Part shown: one piece after another, positions 24,346 to 36,562 of the stretch
Layout of the letters: each line of letters opens with the position of its first letter
Position numbering within the stretch: the stretch's first letter is position 1
Origin: Papio anubis
Lineage: Eukaryota > Chordata > Mammalia > Primates > Cercopithecidae
DNA length: 64,000 nt
Assembly: GCF_008728515.1 (NCBI RefSeq)
Contig: NC_044990.1
Span: forward strand, 63,716,879-63,780,878
Reading direction: 5' to 3'
Notes under the pieces: generated by a model
Database searches by the model: none
What the model saw: the letters and a program-made list of their open reading frames with translations, nothing else
What the model was told of the DNA's origin: nothing
Program-made: the position numbers and the translations under genes

Positions 24346-25427
24346 CAAACACAATTAAATGTATTTCTTTGTTACACAAAGCTCTTAAAAAAGGTTAAAT
24401 TGAGGAATCATTTGCAATAATGATAGTAACGTATTTGATATGATAGTCTTATATAACATTGTATCACTGCTTTAACTGGGGAGCAGATAAATATATAATG
24501 TTAAATGAAACAGGACTGAAGAAATAACATATTATGTTCATAGAATTAGATGATTTTTTAATTTATTAAGTTTGATCAAAGCATAATTGAGTAAAAACTT
24601 TTAGCCATTTGGAAATTTGTTATTCACTTTATGTAAACAGTGTAAATAACTAAAATGAGCAAAATAATGTATTTAGTTTTTTTGTGGTTATGTAAGTTAG
24701 ATTTACAACTTTTATTTTTTCCACAAGTAAGGAAACAAAGAGTTACAAATTTTCTTAACAGAATAAAAAAATTAAAGAAAAAAGAAAGTGTTCATTTTAT
24801 TCTGTCATTTAGTTGTATTTGATTAATATTTTCTTTTCTCTAGAAACATGTATTAAAATTATACCTTCCATCAGCAAATTAATATTTAATGTCTCATGTT
24901 TAAGGTATAAAGAAGAAATATGGACCACACTCACAGTGAAATTATATGATTTTCCAAAAACCTGCAAACCAGAGTCTGTCACTTTAGTCTCTTAGACTCT
25001 TTATTAATGCATATATTTGATTGGTCCAAGGACACTTTTTTCCTGAAAGTAATCTGCATTATTCCTAAACTAGTATTCTGCCTGACCCCTTAAATGCTGG
25101 ATCTGCGGATGATGCTGAACCTGTATAAACCGGCTCCATCTTAAAACTTGTTAAAATCAGTGGCTGTCCTGGTTGGGCGAAATGTTGTTAAATATTTCAA
25201 GTATTTCTCTATTGCTTCTATGTAGTCAAGATTATGAAGTGGTTGATTGATCATTTCAAATGATTTATTGAAAAATACTGAATACTTTTTGAACATTATA
25301 ATAAATTTAGAAAAATAATGATCATACATTATTAATGACTATAATGAGAGGAAGAATATTGCTCTATTAGAAGTAGAAGTATAGTGTTGACTATGTCTGC
25401 CTTTGTTCATTTAAAAGTTTCATTACA
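24346..25427. other. Unassigned AT-rich intergenic sequence
   Basis: No recognisable feature. Confidence 0.5.
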
Positions 25428-25713
25428 GACCCGGTGCAGTGACTCACGCCTGTAATCCCAACACTTTGGGAGGCCAAGGCAGGTAGATCACGAGGTCAAG
25501 AGATTGAGACCATCCTGGCCAACATGGTGAAACCCCGTCTCTACCAAAAATACAAAAATTAGCTGGGCATGGTGGCATGCACCTGTAGTCCCAGCTACTT
25601 GGGAGGCTGAGGCAGGAGAATGGCTTGAACCCAGGAGGCAGAGGTTGCAGTGAACTGAGATCATGCCACTGCACTCCAGCCTGGGGACAGAGAAAGACTC
25701 CTCCAAAAAAAAA
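25428..25713 (+). mobile_element. Alu (plus strand), AluSc/Y-like
   Basis: Full length from gacccggtgcagtgactcac with atcacgaggtcaagagattg in the left arm; short A9 tail. Confidence 0.95.
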
Positions 25714-26051
25714 TTACAATAATTTTTTTCATTATATTTTGTATATTTTGAACCATACCCGACTATATATGAATGATAAAATGTTTATATGATTATTAAG
25801 AATTATTTTTAGTTATATATTATATAAATTCATTTTCTAAATTCAGATTGCTATGTATCCCAGTTATTAAATCTTTATAAGATGATGAGCTTAAACAAGT
25901 AATATTCACTACAAGGAATTCTAAAGAATGTAAATTTGCAGTAGATAATATCATAGTGTCACTGCCAAGAAAAATGTTCAAGTCTGAGTGCCTCTGGAAA
26001 TTCCCCTGTAAGATATTCAAACTGATAATCTTTGTTGTTTGATTTTTCGTT
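25714..26051. other. Unassigned AT-rich spacer
   Basis: No feature seen between the two Alus. Confidence 0.5.
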
Positions 26052-26373
26052 TGCTTTGTCGACTTTTTTTTTTTTTTTTTGGAAACGAAGCCTCCCTCTT
26101 GTCACCCAGGCTAGAGTGCAATGGTGTGATCTTAGCTCAGTGCAACCTCTGTCTCCTGGGTTCAAGTGATTCTCCTGCCTCAGCCTCCCAAGTAGCTGGG
26201 ACTACAGGTGCTCACCACCACACTTGGCTAATTTTTGTACTTTTAGTAGAGACAGGGTTTCACCATGTTGGCCAGGCTGGTCTCGAACTCCTGACCTTAG
26301 GTGATCCGCCTGCCTCGGCCTCCCAAAGTGCTGGGATTACAGACGTGAGCCACTATGCCTGGCCTGCTTTGTC
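26052..26373 (-). mobile_element. Alu (minus strand) with 9-bp target-site duplication
   Basis: The duplication tgctttgtc is at 26052-26060 and 26365-26373. The Alu spans 26061-26364, with a T19 tail at its left and the reversed Alu start at its right. Confidence 0.96.
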
Positions 26374-27624
26374 TTCCAATGCAAAAAGGAAAGCCACTAA
26401 TACATTTCTACAGTGAGAAAGCATCATTGATCATCTGCAACATCAAAACATAAACCTAAAGACCATTTGGCTTTTCAATATCCTCTATGTATGTACATTT
26501 TGATTTCCAGAAAATTTTCAGAAAACATATTGCAAAAATAAAAACAAAACCAAGAAAAACTCCTATGTTGAGATAATAATTATAATTTTAAAATATGAGT
26601 TAATTTTATTAAAACAATAAATACTATTTGAGAAGTGTGAAGGAAAGATTATAAACAAATAAGAGATGTCAGCAACATAGTAGAAGATGTAAAGCTTTTG
26701 TTAAATTAGAGCTGACACCAAAGCATAAACATATCTACGTGTTTAATGGTGGGCACTAATGAGAATGCGCCAGTTGTAAAGATAAGAATCCAGAAAGGCT
26801 CAGCAATTTTGGCATGAGTTACCCAAAGCCCAGAGTATAGGACACATTGAAAATATGTGCATTTGATGTAATGTATGTAAGGATAAATTCTTTCCCTTAG
26901 ATTTCACAGTCAGCTGCTTACTTTCTTTGCCTAAACAGAATATAGGAAGATCATGTTTGAGACAGAAAACAAAAGAGGCTCTATACCCTATAGTGCCAGG
27001 TAGGAATTGGAATGCCCGTGAATTGTCTTAACAAAAATGGAATAAGTAAAAATCCTCATACTGAATCACATTACATAAGCCATGTTTTCCTACACGGATC
27101 ACAGACTACTTGCAATCATTTTTTGATCCTAAAATTGCCCTATAAAGACATTCTTCAATAAAGAAAAAGACATGGGCTCATGGAAGCAAGTGATATTACA
27201 TAAGACTAAAAGCCAATGCTCTGTTTGCTAGTCCGGGCCAGCTGAAGGATGTCCCACCAGGGCAGTAGCATGGAGCAGAAACCCTGGACTCGGTTTAATG
27301 CCCTGCTGACTGCCTTTGAAATCTTAATACTTCTATATTTGACCTTTTGTAAGTGACACCCTATAGGACAATGAATGTCACATGTACATAAGGAGAAAAT
27401 ATATGTGCAATATATGTTTGCAACTCTGTAACATTCGTTTTGTATATAGCATTCTACATGCCTCAGGCATGCACAATTCTGGAGGTCACAAGATGTCCTG
27501 GAGTTTAGCAAGACCCCAAGCTGGTTCAAGGTAATCGTGTTGCATGTATGATTAAGTGAGGCACTGCCAGCCTGAGAAGCAACACATCCCTTTTGAACCA
27601 GAACTTGCTTTGAAAGCACATAAA
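26374..27624. other. Unassigned intergenic sequence
   Basis: A 141-codon open frame on the minus strand (27206-27631) is the longest outside a named repeat. It is cysteine-rich, has no recognisable domain, and the DNA around 27290-27320 has the look of a decayed dispersed repeat, so I do not call it a gene. Confidence 0.45.
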
Positions 27625-27773
27625 ATGCCATGTGTGGTGGCTTACACCTGTCCTACCAGCACTTTGGGACAATGAGGCAAGAGGACTCCTTAAGGCCAGG
27701 AGTCTGAGACTAACCTGGACAATACAGTGGGGACACGATCTCCATACACCCCCCACCCCCTCCAGAAAAAAAG
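27625..27773 (+). mobile_element. Fossil Alu left monomer (FLAM-like)
   Basis: Only an Alu left arm is present: tgtgtggtggcttacacctg, ccagcactttgggacaatga, ggccaggagtctgagactaa, then an A-rich end at 27765-27771. It has no right arm and is well diverged, which fits a monomeric ancestor. Confidence 0.8.
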
Positions 27774-28615
27774 TATAAAAAGTTAATCACATTCTAAGAA
27801 ATAAGAATGACCAAGGAACTCTATCATATTCTTTATTTTTCATGTTACTTCCCTGTATTAGTAAATCACATGCAATAAAAAAATGATGACAAAGAAGGAA
27901 AGGGAAATGTCAGGTATTCACAGCTCCTTTTCATACTCATCAGTAAACCAGTGGTACAGAGCGTTGGTAGAATGAGTTTATCAAGTGAAATAAGAATACA
28001 TTAGATAGTTCTGTGTAGTGCTTTCACAGTTCTCCTAAGAATGAGATTCATGTGACTTTACCAATGATGCAATAAAATTTAAGTAATTTTGGTGATCCTT
28101 CACATGAGTTACAAGCTATTATGAATGTATTTAAAATAGGCATTGCATAATATAAAGATGAACAGTAAAAATTTATGTTAATTATCTCATTTTTTAAACT
28201 TAGAATGACAACAAACAAACAAACAAACAAACACTTAAAAAGATACCATGACGACGAGAGAGAGACAGAAAGAGAGACAGAAAGAGAAAGAGAGGAAACT
28301 ACAGAAAAAACAATGGAAGTTTTATATTTCAGTTCCATTTTTGACACTTTTTTCTTACTTTTTGAAAGAGGGTTTTCATATATTCACCAAGTCCCACAAA
28401 TTCCATGGCTGTCCAGGGTCTGATACTAGTTAATAGTGACCTAGGACTACAGCTGAGTCTGATGTGAAGCTCAAACTTTCTAAATCAGAATAGAAGAGCC
28501 AATGTAAAATTGCAAGGGTCTTTTTCCCAAAGGGAAGGGGGAAAAAGAAGAAAGATCTATAACTTGGTGCATTTGACTATATTGAGTTCTGTCAGAAAAT
28601 AGAGGCCTTCATTAT
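27774..28615. other. Unassigned sequence with two simple repeats
   Basis: Contains (CAAA)n at 28211-28234 and a purine run (GAGA/GACAGAAA) at 28256-28295. No gene recognised. Confidence 0.55.
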
Positions 28616-28721
28616 TGACAGATACATATTTAAAAAATAGATAGAAAAAAAGACAATTTTAATATGGTTGTGACAGATACATATTTAAAAAATAGGAAAA
28701 AAGATAATTTTAATATGGTTG
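28616..28721 (+). repeat. Near-perfect 55/51-bp tandem duplication
   Basis: Unit 1 (28616-28670) and unit 2 (28671-28721) both start tgacagatacatatttaaaa and end ttttaatatggttg. They differ by a 4-bp loss (one tagA unit) and one substitution. Confidence 0.95.
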
Positions 28722-28861
28722 TTAGAAAATGTTATACAAAGTGAAAAGGTAATCACGGTTTCCTGCATTCTTACTACAAAGGGTATTTGGAGAACCAGAG
28801 TACTGGTATCATTTAAGATATTTTTGGAGAGAGTTAGATTATTTTATCTCAAATCATAGTA

Positions 28862-28990
28862 AATCAGAATCTTCAAAAGCATACCTGGGAAATCTTGCTA
28901 ATGTGTAGATTCCAATTTAAATTCTAGGAGTGTCTCCCAGACCTACTACTTCAACTGAAAAGCTGCCAGGTGAGGCTGATGCTGCCATCC
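28862..28990 (+). mobile_element. MER5A-like hAT-Charlie DNA transposon fragment
   Basis: Consensus-order blocks are visible: aatcagaatct, acctgggaaatcttgctaat, cccagacctactacttcaac and ccaggtgaggctgatgctgc. Terminal repeats are not preserved. Confidence 0.6.
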
Positions 28991-30054
28991 TGCCTTTAGC
29001 ACTAATCAACATGTCTCTGCAGTTAACCAGATGTTCATAAATAAACACAGAAATGGAAACACCAAATATTGCCTTAACTAAACTCTGTAGCAAATAGTAT
29101 TGGTAAGCTAGATAGAGGAAAAGGACATGCTTGGTGGGGGGAATGGTAAGAATGCTACTATATTTTTTAGCACAGGAAAACATCAGTAAATTATTTCTAA
29201 AATAGAAAATACTATCTCTTGATATTAAGACCAATTATTGTATGAAATGTTAACACAGTCATCTTGAACAAATAATTGAATTTCAGTGTAAGAATTCATA
29301 AATTACCCTCTCATTTTTTCATTAGACGTTAATTAAACAGAAGAATTCATGAACGTTTACAGCATTAAAATATACGAAAAAGAAAGAGTTGCAAGTTAGT
29401 ATGCATACATGTTTCAAAGTGGAATTTACTTGCATCTTCTAGATTGAATTAAGGCAATGTACACTAGTATAAAAATGTTCTGAATTTCAGATTTATCTGA
29501 AAAATAAGAGTCAGTCGAAATGCAAGCTGATTTTGCAAACATATATATGAAGAAGACAATTGTATATGACAATTATATAAAAATAAAAGACAATTATACA
29601 CGTATAAAACAAAATGTGAGTGTTGATATCCATTTGTACTGATAATAAAAGGACATACTTCAATATTACAAATATCTTCAATTAAAAAATATATTAAAAT
29701 ATGTATATAATATATAAATATATATCAACTGAGGACATTTATGGTTTCATTTGAATAGAGTCAGATTACTTCGTGATTTTCATCAAAGTATTTTCATCAA
29801 AGTATTATGTTTTTCATCAAAGCATTTTCTATTTTCCATTTGTCTTTATGGTAATGGGACAAAAAATTAAACTACTTTAACGAAAATATTGTTCTTTTTA
29901 TTTTCAGTTCTCTGGCTTCTCCATTCTATCCAAACATGTGTGCCTTCTTTTGCTTGGCAAGAGAATAAGCAAAATTGTAAGATGTTTTAAGACAAAGTTC
30001 TGTGTTGGTACAGATCCAGTTTTTGGTGAAGTTCCAGACATTTCAAATCATTTA
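28991..30054. other. Unassigned AT-rich sequence
   Basis: Contains three copies of ttttcatcaaagta/ca at 29777-29824 and an AT tract near 29688-29728. No gene recognised. Confidence 0.5.
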
Positions 30055-30086
30055 AACAACAACAACAAAAACAACAATAACAAAAG
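30055..30086. repeat. (AAC)n simple repeat
   Basis: aacaacaacaacaaaaacaa followed by further AAC/AAT units. Confidence 0.9.
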
Positions 30087-31655
30087 CAGCAAAATCCATA
30101 TGGTCCAGAATGGGGCAATAAAACATTTCCTTTCAGCTTTGTTTGCTTTCTGCATCCATTAGCTAAACGCTTACCACACAAGAAGCACAATGCCTTTTCG
30201 TCCTTTGTGCTAAGCAATGAAAGTAAAACTGAAAGATACACAATTTTCACCCCCACATTCTTTATTTGACATTTTCTGCATTAAGCTTAGATGAATGTAA
30301 ATAAAGGCAGATGTCCATAATCATAACGTCAAGATGTTTTTGTTAATTCATCTCAAATGGAGATTATGCTACACATTCTAGTATGGGTATGAGGAAAACT
30401 ATGCATTCCTTACACATGCCCTGCAAAACTTGATGGGCCCCAAGATTCTTTGAAATGAGGCATTATCTTTACAATATAACTTAATATAAATAGTTTCACC
30501 AAAAGATTTCTCAAAATAAGAGATGAGATTTAATTTTTAAAAAGAAAATTTTGGACTATTCATTGAATCTGCACATAATCTGACAATTTAAACACCCAAA
30601 GACATGTAGGTAAAGGCTATTCCCTAGTACTAATTATATACAATAAAATATTGGTGATATAGTTATTTTGCATCCCCTATTAATTTTTAAAACTTTCATA
30701 TTTATGATTATGCCTTATGTCTTTAAATACCTTTCATGCTTTTATGAATCAACTTCCAGGAAAAAATACGATACTCTGTAAATTTGTATTTGTTGTTATT
30801 GTAGCTATTCATTTCCAGAAAAAAAATGGGGATCTAATGTTTAATGGGCATCTATTATCTCATATTCTGAACCTTGCTTATACATTTTTTCCAAATTATT
30901 ATACTTAAGTAATTACTTTGTTAATTATAGGATACTACCCAGAGCAACCAGATATTACTGATATTAATTTCAGTGACTAGTAACGAAGCCTTCACTGTGT
31001 GCGAAATAACCTCTTAGGGTCTATAGAATGCCTGAACAAGAACTCATATCATTACAACTGTAACTGCTTTAATACCTACGCCATGTCATTTGTTGCAAGG
31101 CACCTTCCACAGCAACACTTCTTCACCTGACACCATTTATACTTTACAAAGTGCCACATATCTATCAAGTGTGAAGAAAGGTTTTCTACAGAGCTGTGTC
31201 ACACCTGGTCACCTGTGCACTAAATAGCAAAATCTATTCCAAGATCAGCAACCTGAAGCCATCTGACAACCTGAAGCCATCTGAGATGCTGGAAAGAGCA
31301 TCAGAAAACTCAAACAGAGCTGCGATCCAAGTAGAAATCACTGGACCATACTATTTATGTAATTACTTCTATTTACTACTTCTGTCTCTACTACTTAAAA
31401 GAAGTGTGAATTAAAAATGTCAAAAAAAATTGTAATTTTTAATTATGAACATGAAACTTGTTCAATGATGTGCATTTAAACTCTGAGGCAGTAAGTCATT
31501 ATTATCCATATAGGTTTACCCATTTATATAGAATTGTCATAGTGAGATTATCTTTCCAATATTGATTATTTCCGATTAGGCTGAACTGTAAAAATAAAGA
31601 ATTATTTCTATTATAGGGAATGACCACCATGGTCTGGTTTCTTTCTCCCAAATCT
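30087..31655. other. Unassigned AT-rich sequence
   Basis: No gene recognised. It holds an exact 18-bp tandem duplication at 31249-31284 (separate entry). Confidence 0.5.
31249..31284 (+). repeat. Exact 18-bp tandem duplication
   Basis: caacctgaagccatctga occurs at 31249-31266 and again at 31267-31284 with no difference. Confidence 0.97.
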
Positions 31656-31658
31656 CAA

Positions 31659-31696
<38 letters not shown>

Positions 31697-31697
31697 T
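31656..31697. repeat. Poly(A) with (GAAAA)n
   Basis: A19 followed by GAAAA repeats. It looks like a retroelement tail, but no Alu or L1 body adjoins on the left. Confidence 0.9.
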
Positions 31698-32289
31698 TGA
31701 ATATACATTTCTAGAATGTCTCTTAGAGTCAAGTGACAATGACGAAAAATATCAAACTCTCCTTTGAAATTTGAGGATAAAAATTTTATTGTCTATCTGA
31801 GGCAATCTATTTTCTTTCCAACAAAACAGGTATGCAAAAGTTTTAATTAATGAGTATAGTATACTAAGTACACTGTGAAGGATCAATTTAGACACTCATG
31901 ATAAATTTCATGAGCTCCATTTTTTAAGCAGCTTTCAGCCTAAGAAGTGGTGTGGTGAGGATGGTGGTGGCGGTGGTGGTGAGGGTAGTAGCCATGGTGG
32001 CGAGACTTTGTTGCATGCTATCAGATAAATGTGATACATTTTGCTGCTCATGAAAGATCCTTTTTCTTTGGCTTGAAATGGTTGTATAGCTATGGAAGAT
32101 TCTGTAAACTTAAAAGGTTTATAGTAATATAAGTAAATAAATTACCTCCTGATTTCTACTATTCAATGAAAACAGCAAAAAAAAAATTAGGAAATAATTG
32201 TGAAGGGTTCACAAATAAAGAAACTAGAGCAGTGCAATGATTAGAGTTTTTTAAAAATCAGAATCTCTGAATTAAAAATTATTTGCATC
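31698..32289. other. Unassigned sequence with a (GGT)n-like patch
   Basis: A G-rich imperfect (GGT/GGC)n run lies at 31948-32002. No gene recognised. Confidence 0.55.
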
Positions 32290-32465
32290 ACTAACCTGCT
32301 TTGTAAATCCTGAACATGATATTTATCTACAAACTTCAATTTCTCCATCTCTTAAAAGTGGATAATAATAATGTCTGCCCCGTTGGTTTAATGACATAAT
32401 TAGATACACAAGGCCATTAAGCATTCAGTAAATATTGTTGTAATTGTTGATAATATAAATAATGT
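32290..32465 (+). mobile_element. MIR element
   Basis: In order: acctgctttgtaaatcctga, caatttctccatctcttaaa, gtggataataataatgtctg, and a gcattcagtaaatattgtt end. This matches the MIR core and 3' half. Confidence 0.85.
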
Positions 32466-33103
32466 ATTATTGTTATTGACCTTTTGAGAACTAATTATGT
32501 TGAGTGATCAAGAGAATATGTAGGTGTTAATATTTTATAAGGAAGAATTTCTTATATAATTTTTAGGATATTCACCAGCTCTCAAACATTAACAGAGCCA
32601 CCTGAAAATGTGTGAACTTAAAAAAAATGTTTGTTTTAGTTCACATATAGAATAAACTGTGGTAGTGGCATGGGTATATCAATACTACAAAATAGTGACA
32701 GAATGAGAACGTTAGAATATGTTTGTGGCTGTCATCTGCTTATAAAAGCCTATGGAGAAAATGTGGGTGAGAAACAAGAAAAATAATAAGCAATACATTC
32801 ACGACAGGCTTAGTAACAAAATATGCAAAAAGAATTGATGAGATTACGTAAGACAAATAGATTGAACACCATGTGGTAGCAATGCTGTTCATTATGCAAA
32901 AATATGTATAAGAAACTTTACAGGGGTGTCTAACTTCAACCAATTCACATATTCCTATTTATTTTGATTAGAGGATGTGTTAGTAGGATAAGAAAAAAGT
33001 TAGTACCCTTCATGTAAAAAAGTGTATATTATTCTTTTTTCAAATTTCACAGCAAAGTGAAGTCACACTGATACCTGGAAAAGAAACTGCTCTGCAAAGT
33101 CTG
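32466..33103. other. Unassigned AT-rich sequence
   Basis: No recognisable feature. Confidence 0.5.
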
Positions 33104-33105
33104 TA

Positions 33106-33443
33106 CAGTCATCTCTTGGTATCTGTGGCAGATTGGTTGCAGTGAGACCCCTTTCAGACATTGCAATGCACAGACACTCAAGTCCCTTATATAAAATGGT
33201 GCATTTGCATATAACCCACACACACTGCTGGCTACTTTAAATCATCTCTAGATTACTTATGCTACTTAATATGATGTAAATGTTATATAAATATTTGTTG
33301 TATTTAATTGTTTAAGGAATAATAAGAAAAAAGTGTATATATGTTCCGTATGGACACAACTATCCATTTTTTTCCCAAACATTTTGTATTTGAGGTTGAT
33401 TGAATCCACAGATGTAGAACCCAAGGATACAGAGGGCCCACTG
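33106..33443 (+). mobile_element. MER2 non-autonomous DNA transposon, near full length
   Basis: The ends are cagtcatctcttggtatctg and, at the right, ggatacagagggcccactg, which are inverted relatives. TA dinucleotides flank it (33104-33105, 33444-33445), as for Tigger/pogo elements. At 338 bp it is close to the family length. It has no coding capacity and depended on a related transposase. Confidence 0.93.
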
Positions 33444-33445
33444 TA

Positions 33446-34335
33446 TATAATATTCAAATTACTGTAGATAAAACTTCTTATGCAGTAAATGCAAATACAG
33501 AATGATATAATACTTATATAAAATTTTTACTGGGAGAAATAATGCTTTCCTAGTAAGCATTAATTAGCTATATCACAAAAGCACTGTTTTTTTTTTTCTT
33601 TAGGCTAGCTAGGCATAAATCTTTTGCTATTAATTGCACTAAAAGACATTTTTCATTATATCTACCATTTATCTGACACATTAAGGCCTTTCAAAATATC
33701 CCAGATTAAGTGGAATCTTATTAATACGTAGTATGTTGTTTACTAAGTGTAGAGAATATGCAGTAGACTATCAAGTGTGAGATGATTTTTCAATAGAAGG
33801 ACCCAGTTTTTTTAGTTAATTTTACCAATATAACTGATAATGCATAATGAATTCCTAAGGTCAAGTCAATCTCAAGTTTTTGTTTTGTTTTGAATATAAA
33901 CTAGTTTTTTCAAACTTTCCAATTATACATTAGGTAATGAATGAAATGACACAATTAGTATGAAAATTGTATTAAGAAAGGGTTTCTTTCATATAAATAT
34001 ATAACACATTGTATATAATATCTTAGATTATTATTTGTATTCTTTCCTATGACATGCATTCTCTAATTGTTAAACTAGTATTTTTCTCACAAATTTAGGC
34101 AAACTGTCTAGTTTTATTTTATTTTGTTCCAAAATTAAAATATACTTAGAAGATTTTCTAATGTAGTTACTTTTCAAGCTATTTGATCTTCAACTGTAGA
34201 GAGAAATAAGCAGCAAGAGATCTATGTCACAGCTATAGTCCACATAGCTCTTTGTTGTTGCAGCCGGAACAATGTTTGTTTGTTTTCAATATCATATGAT
34301 GTTCCAGCTAATGCCATTAGTCAGGAAAATAAAAT
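33446..34335. other. Unassigned AT-rich sequence
   Basis: No recognisable feature beyond a T-run at 33587-33597. Confidence 0.5.
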
Positions 34336-34336
34336 A

Positions 34337-34373
<37 letters not shown>

Positions 34374-34392
34374 CACATAGATAGATAGATAT
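34336..34392. repeat. (GATA)n microsatellite
   Basis: About ten consecutive atag units, one interruption (acacat), then three more units. It abuts the left edge of an old L1. Confidence 0.97.
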
Positions 34393-35828
34393 ACAAAGAA
34401 ATGAAACTATTTGCTCACAGGTAACATTATTATTTATGTAGAAAATCCCAAACAATTAACAACAATGATAAAAACAAAAAAATCTGGAATATGCAATTAT
34501 GGCAAAGTAATAAGATACAAGGTTAATATATAATAGCCAATTGCTTTCTTATATACCATCAATGAACAGTGGAATTTGAAAATTAAATATATAATACCAT
34601 TTATATTTCCAAAAAAGTAAATACTTATATATTTAACAAAATGTGTATAAGATCTCCATGAGGAAACTACAAAAGCACTGATTAAAGAAATCTAAATAAA
34701 TAGAGAGATATTCTGCATATGTGGGTGGGAAGTCTCAATATTGTCAAGATGTAGGATTCTTCTGATCTACAGATTCAATATAATCCCAATCAAAATCCCG
34801 AATGCTTTTTGTGGATATGAACAACCTGATTCTAAGTTTGTGTGGAAAGGCAAAAGACACAGAATAACCAAAGATATTAAAGGAGCAGAACAAAGACAGT
34901 TGAGGGCTGTCACTGCTATAGTTCAAGGCTTACTATACACCTATAATAATCAGTGCCGTTGATACTGACAAAGTAATAGATAAATAAATCAACAGAACAA
35001 AATAGAGAACCCAGCAATAGAAAAATATAATCTACTGATCTTTGACGAGCAACTGAAGGCAATTTAATTAAAAAAGGATAATATTTTTAACTAATGAACC
35101 TGCAAAAATTAATAATCTAGACATAGAGCTCATATGTAAATGTAAAATGGAAATATAAAAATCCTAGAAGATAGTGTATGAGAAAATCCAGGTGACTTTG
35201 GGCTTAATAATGACTTTTTAGGTACAATAAAAACAGGATACATGAATGAAAAACTGGATAAATAGAAATTCGTTAATATTCAAAACCATTACTCTTTTTA
35301 AAAAATGAAATTGCAAATAATAGACAGGGAGAAAGTCATATGAAACACTTGTGTCCAAAATATAGAAAGAACATTTAGAAATCAACAATAAGAAAATGAA
35401 CAGCCCATTTTAAAAGGGAACAATAGATCTGAATAGACACCTCACCAGAAAAGATATACAGATGGCAATCAAGCATTCAAATTATGGTCCACATGATATG
35501 TCACTAGAGAATTAAAATTTAAATATAATAATGAAATGTCACTACACATTTATTAGACTGGCCAAAGTTCAAAACCCTCACAGCAGCACATGCTGGTACA
35601 GGAACTCTCATCTGTTGTTGGGAACGCAAGATGGTACATTCACTTTGGAAGATGGTTTAATATTTTCTTACAAAACTAAACATACTCTCACTATATGTTC
35701 CAGCAATTACACTCTTAGTATTTTTTCAAATGATTTAGAAACTTAAAGCCACACACACAAAAAAATGTTATATAATGTTTACATAAAGTTTATTTCTGAT
35801 TTCCATACTGGGAGGCAGCCAAGATGTT
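34393..35828 (+). mobile_element. Old L1 (L1M type), ORF2 C-terminal half, first part
   Basis: The order of ORF2 landmarks is kept: a cagatgac-like RT block near 34425, the fragment at 34741-34962 reading as ORF2p (MSRCRILLIYRFNIIPIKIPN), an assembled helper of stops, and the conserved aatgtcactacacatttatt-type block near 35535. Stops and frameshifts are frequent. Confidence 0.85.
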
Positions 35829-36064
35829 TGTGATGAGTCACTTTTTTTGTGTCAAATTGACTGGATCATGGGGTCATGGATTCTGCAGGTATTTAGTCAA
35901 ACATTATTTGGGTGTGTTTGTGAGGGTGTTTTTGGATGAGATTTACATTTAAATTGGTAGACTGTCTAGTAAATAAAGAAACCAACAGACAGGCAGATAG
36001 GCAGACAGGCAGATAAACACATACATCCTATTGATTGTTTCTGTGGAGAACACTGAGTAATACA
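35829..36064 (+). mobile_element. LTR-like element inserted in the L1
   Basis: A distinct repeat: gtcaaattgactggatcatg, gggtgtgtttgtgagggtgt, ttaaattggtagactgtcta, a (GACAGGCA/GATA) run at 35985-36015, then cctattgattgtttctgtgg and agaacactgagtaatacag. I recognise the pattern of a dispersed LTR but not its exact family. L1 continues on both sides. Confidence 0.6.
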
Positions 36065-36562
36065 GTGTCCTTCAATAGATGAATGAATAAACAAGCCGTG
36101 GTACATCTTTACCATGGGTTATTACGCACTAATAGAAAGAAATAAGATACTAGCCATGAAAAGACAAGTAGCACCATAAATCCATACGGCAAAGTGAAAG
36201 AAGCTAATCTGGAAATATTTAATACTACATACTATATGATTCCAACCAAATGACTTTCCAGAAAAGGTAAAACTATAGGGACAGTAAAATGTCCAGTGGT
36301 TGACAGAGATTCAGTAAGAGGGAGGGAGAGGTAAATTGGTAGAATACAAAAGAATATTAGTGTAGTGTAACTATTCTATATAATACAATAATGGTGAATA
36401 CATGATATTATACATTTGTCAGAACTCACAGAATGTACAATACAATAATGAACCCTAACAATGGGGGAAAATGCAGGAATATAAGAGGGTAAATAGGAAT
36501 TATCTGTACTACCACTCATTATCCTGTAAAACTAATACTTCTATAAATAATAAAGTTTATTA
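36065..36562 (+). mobile_element. Old L1 (L1M type), ORF2 end and 3' UTR, second part
   Basis: Resumes with tgtccttcaatagatgaatg (ORF2 C-terminus) and runs into a 3' UTR with ccagtggttgacagagattc and a caataatggtgaatacatga block, ending in an ATAAA-rich tail. Confidence 0.85.

Noticed and set aside
28048..28347. Serine-rich minus-strand frame with leucine/valine repeats
   Set aside because: Arises from the GA-rich and CAAA simple repeats.
31948..32002. G-rich (GGT)n patch considered as a G-quadruplex
   Set aside because: The runs are mostly GG, not GGG, so a stable quadruplex is unlikely; kept only as a simple repeat.
34744..34926. Minus-strand frame over the L1M
   Set aside because: Shadow of the plus-strand L1 ORF2 fragment.
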